Source: Komagataeibacter sp. FNDCF1 (GTDB lineage: Bacteria > Pseudomonadota > Alphaproteobacteria > Acetobacterales > Acetobacteraceae). Taken from it: a stretch of 64,000 nt of DNA. Of this stretch, positions 28,292 to 37,148 are shown piece after piece. A program made the translations under genes and the position numbers. The notes under the pieces were generated by a model that saw nothing but the letters and a program-made list of their open reading frames with translations, was not told the origin of the DNA and made no database searches. Numbering within the stretch: position 1 is the first letter of the stretch; each line of letters begins with the position of its first letter. The stretch is from contig NZ_JAIWOT010000001.1 of NCBI RefSeq assembly GCF_021295335.1, positions 3,061,501-3,125,500 of the forward strand, in the 5' to 3' direction.

Positions 28292-29664
28292 TGCTGTTTG
28301 CCTCCCAGCCTTTCCTTCTGGTGTTCCTGCCGGTTGTGCTGGGGCTTTATTACGCCGTGGCCGCAAGCCGGGCGGCGCGGCAGGGGGTGGTCATTGGGGC
28401 CTCCCTTGTATTCTACGGATTGTGGGACTGGCGGTTCGTACCCTTCCTGCTGGGCCTGACCGGTTTCAACCAGATGATGGCCATGGCATGGGGGCGCAGC
28501 CGGTGGCGGGGCTGGCTGTGGGGCGGCGTGGTGTGCAACCTGCTGGTGCTGTTCGGCTTCAAATACATGGACTGGGTGGTCGGGGGCGTGCTGCATGCGC
28601 TGGGCTGGGCCCATGCGCCGTGGCCCGTTATCCTGCCACTCGGGCTGTCATTTTTCGTGTTCCAGAAAATCTCCTACCTTGTCGATCTGGGACGTGGGCA
28701 GGCGCGGGTCTACCGGCTGGCGGATTTTGTAGAGTTCGTGACGTTTTTCCCCCAGCTCGTGGCCGGGCCCATCGTGCGGCATAACGAACTGATCCCGCAG
28801 TTCGACGCCAGCCCGCGCAATGGCCACATGTGGGCCAATCTGGGTCAGGGCGGGCTGCTTGTGCTGGTGGGGCTGGGCAAGAAGGCGGGGCTGGCGGACA
28901 CGCTGGGCGGCATCTGCGCGCCGGTATTTGCCGCGGCGGCCAGTGGTCATGCGCCGGGGCTGGCGGCGGCATGGCTGGCGGCGGTGGCCTACATGCTGCA
29001 GATCTATTTCGATTTTTCCGGCTATTCGGACATGGCCATCGGCATGGCACTGATGATGGGCATCCGCCTGCCCTTCAATTTCAATGCACCCTATGCCGCC
29101 GGTTCAATACGTGACTTCTGGCGGCGGTGGCACATGACACTGTCGCGCTTCCTGCGTGATTACCTCTACATTCCGCTGGGGGGCAACCGCTGCGCGCCCG
29201 CGCGCCAGGCGTTCAATGTGGTGGTGACCATGGCGCTGGCGGGCGTGTGGCACGGGGCAGGGTGGACGTTCATGCTGTGGGGGGTGCTGCATGGCGTGGC
29301 GCTGGCGGTGGCCCACGCATGGGACCGGGCGGGCCTGCGGATCAATCGTGTTGCCGGGCATGTGCTGACCCTGCTTTTCGTGCTGCTGACATGGGTGGTG
29401 TTCCGTGCCGACAGCCTGCCCGCGGCGGGCAGGATGCTGGCGGGCATGGCGGGCATGGGCGGTGGCGGGGCACCTGGCCGGCATCCGTTCGTACTGGGGC
29501 TGGCGGCCGTGGTGGCGCTGGTGGGCCCCGCGTCGCAGCAGGTGGTGCTGGAGCGCGTGCGGCCCGCGCCATGGCTGGCCGTGGGGGCGGGCATCGCCTT
29601 TGTGCTGCTGGTGTTCCTGATAGGTGGCCGCCCGCCGGAGCCGTTCATCTATTTCCAGTTTTAA
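28291..29664 (+). CDS. MBOAT-family O-acyltransferase (AlgI/DltB-like)
   Basis: Polytopic inner-membrane acyltransferase of 457 residues that would transfer acyl groups across the membrane to an exported polymer or to a partner. Seen: about 10-12 hydrophobic segments, LVAGPIVRH in the middle, DFSGYSDMAIG, the signature DFWRRWHMTLSRFLRDYLY near 280 and the catalytic histidine in GVWHGAGWTF near 322. AlgI-type systems normally pair with a periplasmic SGNH/AlgJ-like acetyltransferase; none is adjacent here. Translation is coupled to the flavoprotein by TGATG. The substrate is unknown; extracellular polysaccharide acetylation is a guess. Confidence 0.85.
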   Translation: MLFASQPFLLVFLPVVLGLYYAVAASRAARQGVVIGASLVFYGLWDWRFVPFLLGLTGFNQMMAMAWGRSRWRGWLWGGVVCNLLVLFGFKYMDWVVGGVLHALGWAHAPWPVILPLGLSFFVFQKISYLVDLGRGQARVYRLADFVEFVTFFPQLVAGPIVRHNELIPQFDASPRNGHMWANLGQGGLLVLVGLGKKAGLADTLGGICAPVFAAAASGHAPGLAAAWLAAVAYMLQIYFDFSGYSDMAIGMALMMGIRLPFNFNAPYAAGSIRDFWRRWHMTLSRFLRDYLYIPLGGNRCAPARQAFNVVVTMALAGVWHGAGWTFMLWGVLHGVALAVAHAWDRAGLRINRVAGHVLTLLFVLLTWVVFRADSLPAAGRMLAGMAGMGGGGAPGRHPFVLGLAAVVALVGPASQQVVLERVRPAPWLAVGAGIAFVLLVFLIGGRPPEPFIYFQF

Positions 29665-29691
29665 GAGACTGCTTCAGATGGTTCATTGATG

Positions 29692-29780
29692 AAAAGACGG
29701 AAGTTTCCGGGCGCCGTCTCTCTCTGAATTCAAGGCAGGTTCTTCGAGGCCTTTTGAAAAAAGCTTTACCGGAAACCCTG
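29692..29780 (-). repeat. Double-hairpin intergenic repeat, copy C (diverged)
   Basis: Reverse orientation and the most degraded copy. The CCGGGCGCCGTC arm and the GAGGCCTTTTGAAAAAAGCTTTACC hairpin arm remain, but the central stem is interrupted by unrelated bases (about 29718-29745). It lies after the MBOAT stop, in a same-strand gap of about 270 bases before rarA; it is the only copy not between convergent genes. Confidence 0.6.
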
Positions 29781-29938
29781 TCCTGACCGGCAGGGTGTCC
29801 CAAGGGCGGTCTTCACGCGCGCGGTGGTGATACGGCGTGTATTGTAACCGCAAGGCTGGTATTGGGATGTGATACATTCCACCTAAGATTGGTTGGCCCC
29901 ATATGGGGCCAGATCTGGCACGGCACGGGCAGGAGCAC

Positions 29939-31327
29939 ATGGCAGGCAGGCGCGACAGCATGGATGATGGCCCGGCGGACCTGTTTGGCGCGCCCCCGCC
30001 ACAGCAGGCGGGACGGGGGCCGGTGCCCTTTCCCGCGGCATCCCGCGCTGCCCCCGCGCGCACCCAGCCGCTGGCCGACCGCCTGCGCCCGGCCACGCTG
30101 GATGACGTGGTGGGGCAGGACCATCTGCTCGGGCCGCAGGGCAGCCTGCGGCAGATGCTGGCGCGTGGTTCACTGGCCAGCCTGATCCTGTGGGGCGGAC
30201 CCGGCGTGGGCAAGACCACCATCGCCCGCCTGCTGGCCGATGCTGCGGGGTTGCGTTTTGTCCAGCTTTCCGCCGTGTTTTCCGGCGTGGCCGACCTCAA
30301 GCGCGCGTTCGAGGACGCACGGCGCACCAGCGCGCAGGGCGGCGGCACGCTCCTGTTCGTTGATGAGATCCACCGCTTCAACCGCGCCCAGCAGGATGGC
30401 TTCCTGCCGGTGGTGGAGGATGGTACCGTGGTGCTGGTGGGTGCGACGACGGAAAACCCGTCCTTTGCGCTCAACAGCGCGCTGCTGTCACGCTGCCAGG
30501 TGCTGGTGCTGCACCGGCTGGATGATGCGGCGATGGAAAAGCTGCTTGAACGTGCGGAGGAGACGACCGGCACCGCCCTGCCACTGACACCGGAAGCCCG
30601 CGCCACCCTGCGCGCCATGGCCGATGGTGACGGGCGCTACCTGCTGAACATGGTCGAGCAGCTGCTTGCCCTGCCACCGCAAAAGGCACCGCTGGACCCT
30701 GCCGCCCTGTCCAGCCTGCTCGCCCGCCGCGCGGCACTGTATGACAAGGACCGCGAGGAACATTACAACCTGATCTCGGCGCTGCATAAATCCATGCGTG
30801 GTTCCGACCCCGATGCGGCGCTGTACTGGTTTGCCCGCATGCTCGAAGGTGGCGAGGACCCGCGCTACATCGCCCGCAGGCTGACCCGCTTCGCCGCCGA
30901 AGACGTGGGCATGGCCGACCCGCACGCCCTGCCGCTGGCGGTGGCGGCGTGGGAGACGTTCGAGCGCCTGGGCTCGCCCGAGGGGGAACTCGCACTGGCG
31001 CAGCTTGTGGTGCATCTGGCCACGGCGCCGAAGTCCAATGCGGTGTACAAGGGCTACAACATGGCCCGCAGGGCCGCGCGCGCCACCGGCAGCCTGATGC
31101 CGCCCGCCCATATCCTCAATGCACCCACTACGCTCATGAAGGATATCGGCTACGGCAAGGGGTATGAATACGACCATGATGCGGAGGGTGGCGTATCGGG
31201 CCAGAACTACTTCCCCGATGGCATGCGCCGGCCAAAACTGTACCAGCCCACCGACCGGGGATATGAACGTGAAGTGGCGCGACGACTGGACAGTTGGAAC
31301 AGAGTGCGCGAAAGCCGTGGGTCATGA
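29939..31327 (+). CDS. rarA: Replication-associated recombination protein A (RarA/MgsA)
   Basis: AAA+ ATPase acting at stalled forks. The 462-residue protein contains Walker A GGPGVGKTTIAR near 87, Walker B LLFVDEIHRFN near 140, sensor 1 GATTENPSF, and the C-terminal tetramerisation domain with HKSMRGSDPDAALYWFARM and KSNAVYKGYNMA. AGGAG stands only 3 bases from ATG 29939, so ATG 29960 is an alternative start. The stop overlaps the rluC start (ATGA). Confidence 0.93.
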   Translation: MAGRRDSMDDGPADLFGAPPPQQAGRGPVPFPAASRAAPARTQPLADRLRPATLDDVVGQDHLLGPQGSLRQMLARGSLASLILWGGPGVGKTTIARLLADAAGLRFVQLSAVFSGVADLKRAFEDARRTSAQGGGTLLFVDEIHRFNRAQQDGFLPVVEDGTVVLVGATTENPSFALNSALLSRCQVLVLHRLDDAAMEKLLERAEETTGTALPLTPEARATLRAMADGDGRYLLNMVEQLLALPPQKAPLDPAALSSLLARRAALYDKDREEHYNLISALHKSMRGSDPDAALYWFARMLEGGEDPRYIARRLTRFAAEDVGMADPHALPLAVAAWETFERLGSPEGELALAQLVVHLATAPKSNAVYKGYNMARRAARATGSLMPPAHILNAPTTLMKDIGYGKGYEYDHDAEGGVSGQNYFPDGMRRPKLYQPTDRGYEREVARRLDSWNRVRESRGS

Positions 31328-32304
31328 GTGTCGTTACCCTTACCGTCAGCGATGACGAAGCCGATATCCGCCTCGACCGCTGGTTCCGCAGGCATTACCC
31401 CCACCTGACGCAGGGGGCGCTGCAGAAGCTGTGCCGCACGGGGCAGGTACGCGTGGATGGCAGACGTGCCACCGCCGCCACCCGGCTGGAACCGGGGCAG
31501 GTGGTGCGCGTGCCGCCCATACCCAATGCAAACCGCCCGCCGCCGCTGGCGGTCAAGCCGCTGGATGAGCGGCAGGTGCGCGAAATCAATAAAATGGTCA
31601 TCTACCGCGATGATCATGTGATCGTGCTCAACAAGCCCGCGGGCATTGCAGTGCAGGGCGGACCGGGCATCACGCACCATATCGACGCGCTGCTTGATGG
31701 CCTGCGGGACAGCCCCGATGACCCGCGCCCCCGGCTTGTCCACCGCATCGACCGCGATACGTCCGGCCTGCTGCTGGTGGCGCGCACGCCCGGGGTTGCG
31801 GCAAAGCTTGCGGCAGCTTTCCGTGGCCGTGACGTGCACAAGGTGTACTGGGCCGTGGTGGTGGGCCGCCCCAGCCCGGCCACGGGCATCATTGACCAGC
31901 CGCTGACCAAGCTGGGGGCTGGTGCTGGCGCCATCAGCGTGGTGGCCGAGCGCGGTGATGCGGATGCGGTGCATGCCCTGTCGGAATACGAGGTGCTCGA
32001 TGCGGCGGCGCGCAAGATGTCATGGCTTGCCCTCTCGCCCCTGACCGGGCGCACCCATCAGCTGCGCGTGCATTGCGAGGCACTGGGCAACCCCATACTG
32101 GGTGACCCCAAATATGGGGGCGACGTGGCGCACGTGGCGGGCTTCGCCGACAGGCTGCACCTGCATGCCCGCAGGCTGGAACTGCCCCACCCCGCGGGCG
32201 GCACGCTGGTGGTGGAAGCCGACCTGCCGCCGCACATGCGCGAGACATTCCGGCAGATCGGCTTTGACACACCCGCGGCCCAACCCCCGCGCCGCCGCAG
32301 CTAG
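31324..32304 (+). CDS. rluC: 23S rRNA pseudouridine synthase, RluC-like
   Basis: RluA-family enzyme; RluC modifies U955/2504/2580 of 23S rRNA. The 326-residue protein has an N-terminal S4 RNA-binding domain (about 10-70), then the catalytic domain with the aspartate in HRIDRDTSG near 145, the Y in KVYWAVV and RTHQLRVH near 245. Start ATG overlaps the rarA stop. The window has a second member (54430-55401) that looks like RluD, so the assignment of this one to RluC is by difference and by its S4 domain. Confidence 0.88.
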   Translation: MSVVTLTVSDDEADIRLDRWFRRHYPHLTQGALQKLCRTGQVRVDGRRATAATRLEPGQVVRVPPIPNANRPPPLAVKPLDERQVREINKMVIYRDDHVIVLNKPAGIAVQGGPGITHHIDALLDGLRDSPDDPRPRLVHRIDRDTSGLLLVARTPGVAAKLAAAFRGRDVHKVYWAVVVGRPSPATGIIDQPLTKLGAGAGAISVVAERGDADAVHALSEYEVLDAAARKMSWLALSPLTGRTHQLRVHCEALGNPILGDPKYGGDVAHVAGFADRLHLHARRLELPHPAGGTLVVEADLPPHMRETFRQIGFDTPAAQPPRRRS

Positions 32305-32338
32305 AACACGGCCACAACGCGACAGGACAGGAACTGAA

Positions 32339-34831
32339 ATGGCACAGAACGGAAATGCACGGCGGATCCTCCTGGGGTCCGTGGCCGCACTGGTGGTCGT
32401 GGCGGGCGCGGGCGGGCTTGTGGTCCGATCCATGCTGGACCCGGACAGCCTGCGCACGAAGGCGATCGCCGCAATCGAGAAGCAGACCGGGCGGCAGGTA
32501 CGCCTGGGCGCGCTGGATATCCACCTCCTGCCCAGCCCGTCGCTGTCCGTGCGTGACGTGGGGCTGTCGGACATGGCGGGCGGTGCCTATACCGACATGC
32601 TTACGGCGGAGCAGCTGCAGGCCAGCATCGGCTTCATGGCGCTGCTGCATCATGAACTGCGGCTGGAGAATGTCAGCCTGACCCACCCCGTGCTGCATCT
32701 TGAGCGCACGCAGGCGGGGGAAGCCAACTGGCGTCTTTCCCCCACCGGCGCGCAGGCCACCGCCAGGCCCGATGCCGCGACCACGCAGGCGGCATCCGAC
32801 TGGAAGGTACAGGTCGGCAGCGTGCGCGTGAGTAATGCCGACCTCGACTGGGATGATCGCCTGTCCGGCAGCAGGGGCAGGGTGGTGCTGGACCATATCA
32901 ACCTGTCGGGCGTGGACGGGGCGCAGCCGCAGCTTGACGTGACGGGTCATGATGATGGCGGCAGCTTTACGCTGGCGGGCCATACGGGGGCGATCAACCT
33001 TGCCTCCACCGCGCGGGCAGGCTGGCCGGTGGCGCTTAAGGCCACCTTCCTGTCCGGCGGGCAGCAGGCGGGGCAGCTTGCGGTGGATGGCACCGTGGCC
33101 GACCCGGACCACATGAAGGGCTATGACGTCACGCTCGACGGGAATGTGGCCAGCCTGAAAACTGTCGAGTCGCTGGTGCCGGGGCTGACGCTGCCCGATG
33201 TGCGCCGCCTGTCGTTCAGGGCGAATGTGGTGGATGGCAGTGCGGCAGGCAGCACGGGCAGCACGCCGCTGCTGAACAGCCTGCATCTGGATACCGGGGC
33301 GGTGGATGCGGGACAGTACCTGTCCGGGCTGACATTGCAGGGGCTTTCGATTGATGCGCCGGGGCCGAAGGATGCGGTGAACATCCGCAGCCAGGGCCAG
33401 TGGCAGGGACAGGCGCTGAAACTGTCCGGCACGCTGGGTTCGCTCCAGCAGGTCGATGCGGCTGTCACCTCCCATCTGGCCGACCCGCTGCCGCTCTCGC
33501 TTGACCTGTCGGGGGATCCGGGTGCGCTGCGGGTGGCGGGCACGCTGGGTGGTGGCCATGCGGTGGTGAATGTCGATGCCTCCGCCAGCACCCTGGCGCT
33601 GCCCGGTGGCGGGGTGATCGATCACCTGACGGCGTCGAGCCATCTGGTCAGCGAGGATAATGGCGCGCATTTCCAGCTGTCGGATATCGTGGTCAAGAGC
33701 ACGCAGGTTTCGCTTACGGGATCGCTGGACCTGTCCATGCATGGCGGTGCTGGCGGCGTACCGCTGGCCAGTGGCGCGCTTGCGGCAAGCTGGCTGAATG
33801 TTGATGCCCTGATGGGCAGCACCACCACGGGCAAAGCCGATGCGAAAGGCGTGACCGCCCCCGCGCAGCCTGCCGCCAGCAGTGACAGCCTGCCCTTTGA
33901 CCGGCTGCGCAGGATGGATGCCGACCTGAAGCTGAGCGCCGACCAGATGGAATTCGAGGGCGATGAATACCACAACGCCCTGACCCATATCAGCCTGCGT
34001 GGTGGCCGGCTTGTGGTTGACCCGCTGCAGGCGCAGGGCACCGGGCGCAGCGTGTCGGGGCAGTTCGTGGTGGATGCATCGGGCAGCGTGCCCATCATCT
34101 CGGGCACGATCGGTACGCTGGTACTGCCCGCCGCGTGGGTGGAAAGCCGTGCCGGGCTGTCCAACCTGGTACAGGGCGCGCTGCAGGTGGTCGGCACGGT
34201 CCATACGCAGGGCACGACCCGCACCGAACTGCGTAACGGCATGACCGGGCATATGGGCGTGTCCATGGTCAATGGCACGATCAGTGGCAGCGCGCTGGGT
34301 GCAATGCTGGGCGATGCGGCGCGTGGCACGCTGGGTTCCGGCCCGATCCCGCTGCGCTGCTTCGGCATTCACATGAGCATGGCGGACGGACAGGCCAATG
34401 TGGACACCATCGGCATGCAGACCAGCGGGTTGAGCGTGACCGGCCATGGCACCGTGGGCATGGTTTCGCAGGCGCTGGACCTGCATCTCGTGCCGCAGGT
34501 CATGATCAGTGGTACCGGCGCCAGCGTGCCGCTGCGCGTGGGCGGCACGCTGGGGGCACCCCGGCCCAGGATGGATGCGGGCTCCGATGGCCGTTACGCC
34601 ATCGGGCTGCTACTGGGTGGCAGTTCTGGCGGCAATGCCGCGACCGACCCCTGTCCCGCGGCGCTCAGGGCCGCGCGTGAGGGGCAGGCCGGTCCCCAGC
34701 CCTCCGCCGCTGCTCCGGCGGTCGAGAACAGCAGGAACGCGGATGCCAACAAACTGATGGAAAAGGCCAAGGCGTCGCCTGATGTGAAGAAGGTGGGCAA
34801 CCTGCTCAAGGGCCTGGGAATCCTGAAATGA
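32339..34831 (+). CDS. AsmA-family envelope protein
   Basis: An 830-residue protein anchored by one N-terminal helix (about 10-30) with a large periplasmic part rich in beta strands, as in AsmA/TamB-like lipid-transport bridges. The N-terminal IEKQTGRQVRLGALDIHLLPSPSLSVRDVGL is the classic AsmA start, and the C-terminal AsmA_2 region includes NGTISGSALGAMLGD and GTVGMVSQALDLHLVPQV. It likely works in outer-membrane lipid homeostasis. An ATG preceded by a GGA-containing spacer sets the start; the longer open frame upstream is the shadow of rluC. The stop overlaps the next gene (ATGA). Confidence 0.85.
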   Translation: MAQNGNARRILLGSVAALVVVAGAGGLVVRSMLDPDSLRTKAIAAIEKQTGRQVRLGALDIHLLPSPSLSVRDVGLSDMAGGAYTDMLTAEQLQASIGFMALLHHELRLENVSLTHPVLHLERTQAGEANWRLSPTGAQATARPDAATTQAASDWKVQVGSVRVSNADLDWDDRLSGSRGRVVLDHINLSGVDGAQPQLDVTGHDDGGSFTLAGHTGAINLASTARAGWPVALKATFLSGGQQAGQLAVDGTVADPDHMKGYDVTLDGNVASLKTVESLVPGLTLPDVRRLSFRANVVDGSAAGSTGSTPLLNSLHLDTGAVDAGQYLSGLTLQGLSIDAPGPKDAVNIRSQGQWQGQALKLSGTLGSLQQVDAAVTSHLADPLPLSLDLSGDPGALRVAGTLGGGHAVVNVDASASTLALPGGGVIDHLTASSHLVSEDNGAHFQLSDIVVKSTQVSLTGSLDLSMHGGAGGVPLASGALAASWLNVDALMGSTTTGKADAKGVTAPAQPAASSDSLPFDRLRRMDADLKLSADQMEFEGDEYHNALTHISLRGGRLVVDPLQAQGTGRSVSGQFVVDASGSVPIISGTIGTLVLPAAWVESRAGLSNLVQGALQVVGTVHTQGTTRTELRNGMTGHMGVSMVNGTISGSALGAMLGDAARGTLGSGPIPLRCFGIHMSMADGQANVDTIGMQTSGLSVTGHGTVGMVSQALDLHLVPQVMISGTGASVPLRVGGTLGAPRPRMDAGSDGRYAIGLLLGGSSGGNAATDPCPAALRAAREGQAGPQPSAAAPAVENSRNADANKLMEKAKASPDVKKVGNLLKGLGILK

Positions 34832-35595
34832 TGAAGGACGGCGTACGTCCCCCCACCCCGCAGGTGGCAGCACGGCGCAAACGCTTCTGGGCGCAGGCGC
34901 GTGTCGCGCCCGTGGCGGATGGCGGTTTTGCGGTGGAACTGGATGGCCGGGGCATCCGCCTGCCTGGCGGCGCGGCACTTGTGGTGCAGTCCGGAGCGCT
35001 GGCCCGTGCGATTGCAGGGGAATGGGCAGCGGCCGGTGGGGAAAAAGGCGGGCATTTTACCCCCGATGACCTGCCCATGACCCGCATCACCGGCACCATG
35101 ATCGAACGCGTGGCCCCGGACCCGGCGGCACAGGTGACGGCACTGTTGCAGTATGTGGATGGGGAACTGCTGTGCTACCGCGCCGACCATCCCGCCATGC
35201 TCTGTGCGCGCCAGCATGAACAGTGGGACCCGCAGCTTGCCTGGCTGCGTGCGCGCCACGGCATCGACATGGCGGTGACGACGGGCATCATGCCGCTTGT
35301 GCAGGCGGCAGGCGTGCATGCGGCGTGGCGCACCATCGTGCAGGCGCAGGATAACGCAACCCTTGCGGCGCTGGGTGTGATGGTGCCTGCCATGAAAAGC
35401 ATCGTGCTGGGGCTTGCGGTGGTGACCGGTGCGCTATCGTGTGCAGGGGCTGCGGAAATCGCCACGGTGGATGAACGCACCCAGATGGAGATATGGGGGC
35501 GTGACGCCAGACAGGTTGCGGCTCTTGAGGCACTGGCGGCGGAAGTGGCGGACGCCGCCCGTTTCCTGCAACTGTGCCACGAGGGAAATGGATGA
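34828..35595 (+). CDS. ATP12-family F1-ATPase assembly chaperone
   Basis: A 255-residue protein of the ATP12 family, the chaperone that protects the F1 alpha subunit before assembly; it occurs in mitochondria and alphaproteobacteria. Family marks: RRKRFWAQARV near the start, ELDGRGIRLPGG, EWAAAGG...DLPMTRI, CYRADHPAMLCARQHEQWDP, and the late glutamate in TQMEIWGRD. It overlaps the AsmA stop. Its neighbourhood with an RluC-type gene is common in alphaproteobacteria, which supports the call. Confidence 0.88.
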   Translation: MMKDGVRPPTPQVAARRKRFWAQARVAPVADGGFAVELDGRGIRLPGGAALVVQSGALARAIAGEWAAAGGEKGGHFTPDDLPMTRITGTMIERVAPDPAAQVTALLQYVDGELLCYRADHPAMLCARQHEQWDPQLAWLRARHGIDMAVTTGIMPLVQAAGVHAAWRTIVQAQDNATLAALGVMVPAMKSIVLGLAVVTGALSCAGAAEIATVDERTQMEIWGRDARQVAALEALAAEVADAARFLQLCHEGNG

Positions 35596-35598
35596 ACC

Positions 35599-35680
35599 GA
35601 ACAGAAGTCTACAGGTGCCGCCTTTTTTCAAAGAAGCGGCGTTCTCTGAAGCTTTTTGAAAAAGGCTTCATCAAAACTTT
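35599..35680 (-). repeat. Double-hairpin intergenic repeat, copy D
   Basis: Reverse orientation. It begins GAACAGAAGT just after the atp12 stop, then GCCGCC-T6...GCGGC (35618-35640) and the GAAGCTTTTTGAAAAAGGCTTC hairpin (35648-35669). It lies with a separate terminator in the convergent gap between atp12 and ispDF. Confidence 0.85.
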
Positions 35681-35695
35681 TTCCGGTTTGAACGC

Positions 35696-35728
35696 AAAAC
35701 GGCCCGGTATCATACCGGGCCGTTTTTT
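35696..35728. terminator. Bidirectional terminator between atp12 and ispDF
   Basis: CGGCCCGGTAT pairs with ATACCGGGCCG around a very short loop, flanked by A4 and T6. It is placed for both converging genes. Confidence 0.92.
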
Positions 35729-35744
35729 GTAGCAGCCGGGCCGC

Positions 35745-36914
35745 TCAGGGCACCAGCACTGTAGCACTCGCCAGGCAGGCAATACCTTCCTCGCGCCCGG
35801 TAAAGCCAAGGCGTTCGGACGTGGTGGCCTTGACCGAGATGCGGTCGACATCGACCTTGAGCAGTTCGGCAAGGCGCGCACGCATGGCTTCGGAATGCGG
35901 GCCGATCTTGGGGCGTTCGCAGATCAGCGTCACATCGGCATTGACCAGCATGCCGCCGCGCTGGCGGATGCGCTCGCCCGCATGGATCAGGAAGCGCGCG
36001 CTGTCGGCATCCTTCCACTCGTTCTGGCTGGGGGGGAAATGGCGGCCGATATCGCCTTCGGCCAGCGCGCCGTAAATGGCGTCGCACAGCGCGTGGATGC
36101 CCACATCCGCATCCGAATGCCCGGCAAGGCCGCGCGTGTGGGGCACGGTGATGCCGCACATGATCAGGGGCCGGTTCTCGGCAAAGGCATGCACGTCATA
36201 GCCCGTGCCGGTGCGCGGCAGCAGCGTCGGGCCGATCAGGCGTTCCAGGCGCACCAGATCCTCCTTGTAGGTCAGTTTGATGTTGTCTTCCGAACCGGGA
36301 ACGATGGCAACGTGGTGGCCGGCCTGTTCCAGCAGGGCGGCGTCATCGGTGGCGTCGGCGGCGGAGGCCGCGCGGTGCAGGTCGCGCAGCAGGGCAAAGC
36401 GGAAGCCCTGTGGCGTCTGGGCGCGGAACAGGTCGGTGCGCGGCACGGTATCGGTAATGATGCCGTCCTTTGCACGCTTGATGGTGTCGGCCACCGGCAC
36501 GGCGGGGATGACGCCTGCGTGCCTTTCCAGCGCCGCGATCACGCCCTGTGTCACGCTGCCGGGCACGTAGGGGCGCGCGCCGTCATGGATCAGCACCAGT
36601 TCGGGCCGTTCGTTTTCAGGCAGGCGGTCAAGGGCGTCCAGCCCGGCGCGCACGCTGGCCTGGCGCGTATCGCCACCGGGCACGACCGGCAGGACCGTGC
36701 AGCCGGCGGGCGCGAAGCCGTCCAGTGCACCGCCCAGCAGCGCCGGGTCGCCCACTGGCTGGATGACGCCCACATGGGGGGCAAGGGCATCCGCCGCATG
36801 GCGGATGACGGGCCGTCCGCCCAGCGTGACATACTGCTTGGCGACGGGGGTCGCGGTCTGGGCGCTGTACCGGCTGCCCTGGCCCGCGGCGAGAAGAATG
36901 GCTGCAACACGCAT
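35745..36914 (-). CDS. ispDF: Bifunctional IspD/IspF of the MEP isoprenoid pathway
   Basis: Fusion of 2-C-methyl-D-erythritol 4-phosphate cytidylyltransferase and 2-C-methyl-D-erythritol 2,4-cyclodiphosphate synthase, a fusion typical of alphaproteobacteria. IspD part (about 1-225): [31 protein letters not shown]. IspF part (about 230-389): GTGYDVHAF (metal-binding D/H), [19 protein letters not shown], and [19 protein letters not shown] 36914 gives the usual MRVAAIL start, though no strong ribosome site is seen; ATG 36935 is possible. Normal length for the fusion. Confidence 0.95.
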   Translation of the reverse strand: MRVAAILLAAGQGSRYSAQTATPVAKQYVTLGGRPVIRHAADALAPHVGVIQPVGDPALLGGALDGFAPAGCTVLPVVPGGDTRQASVRAGLDALDRLPENERPELVLIHDGARPYVPGSVTQGVIAALERHAGVIPAVPVADTIKRAKDGIITDTVPRTDLFRAQTPQGFRFALLRDLHRAASAADATDDAALLEQAGHHVAIVPGSEDNIKLTYKEDLVRLERLIGPTLLPRTGTGYDVHAFAENRPLIMCGITVPHTRGLAGHSDADVGIHALCDAIYGALAEGDIGRHFPPSQNEWKDADSARFLIHAGERIRQRGGMLVNADVTLICERPKIGPHSEAMRARLAELLKVDVDRISVKATTSERLGFTGREEGIACLASATVLVP

Positions 36915-37018
36915 GATGCGGAGCAATGCGGCCATGTGGCCGCCGCGTCAAGCATTCTGCGTGTGGCAGATGGCATACACCTGTGTGGTAAAATGTTGCC
37001 GCCATGCACCGAACCTGA

Positions 37019-37047
37019 TTGCACGCGGCGGCATGAGGGGGTATTCT
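37019..37047 (+). promoter_or_regulatory. Candidate sigma-70 promoter for the dusB-ntr operon
   Basis: TTGCAC (37019-37024), 17 bases, TATTCT (37042-37047), about 100 bases before dusB. It is four to five matches out of six at each hexamer with ideal spacing, and nothing better is seen in this divergent gap with ispDF. Confidence 0.45.
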
Positions 37048-37148
37048 GCCTAAATCATAAGCATTACTGGCATATAGTATCAGGAGCCGGCACATTCCCG
37101 CGCGCGCCATGCACGCGGCTGAAGGGACCCGGCGGGGAAGCGGGGTCC

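Noticed and set aside
31934-34486. 850-codon open frame on the minus strand opposite asmA and rluC
   Set aside because: It is the GC-rich mirror of a well-supported gene; composition is dominated by R, H, G and Q with no domain, signal or ribosome site.
35895-37148. Long in-frame upstream extension of dusB
   Set aside because: This part is antisense to ispDF; DusB homologues begin at the ATG at 37149.
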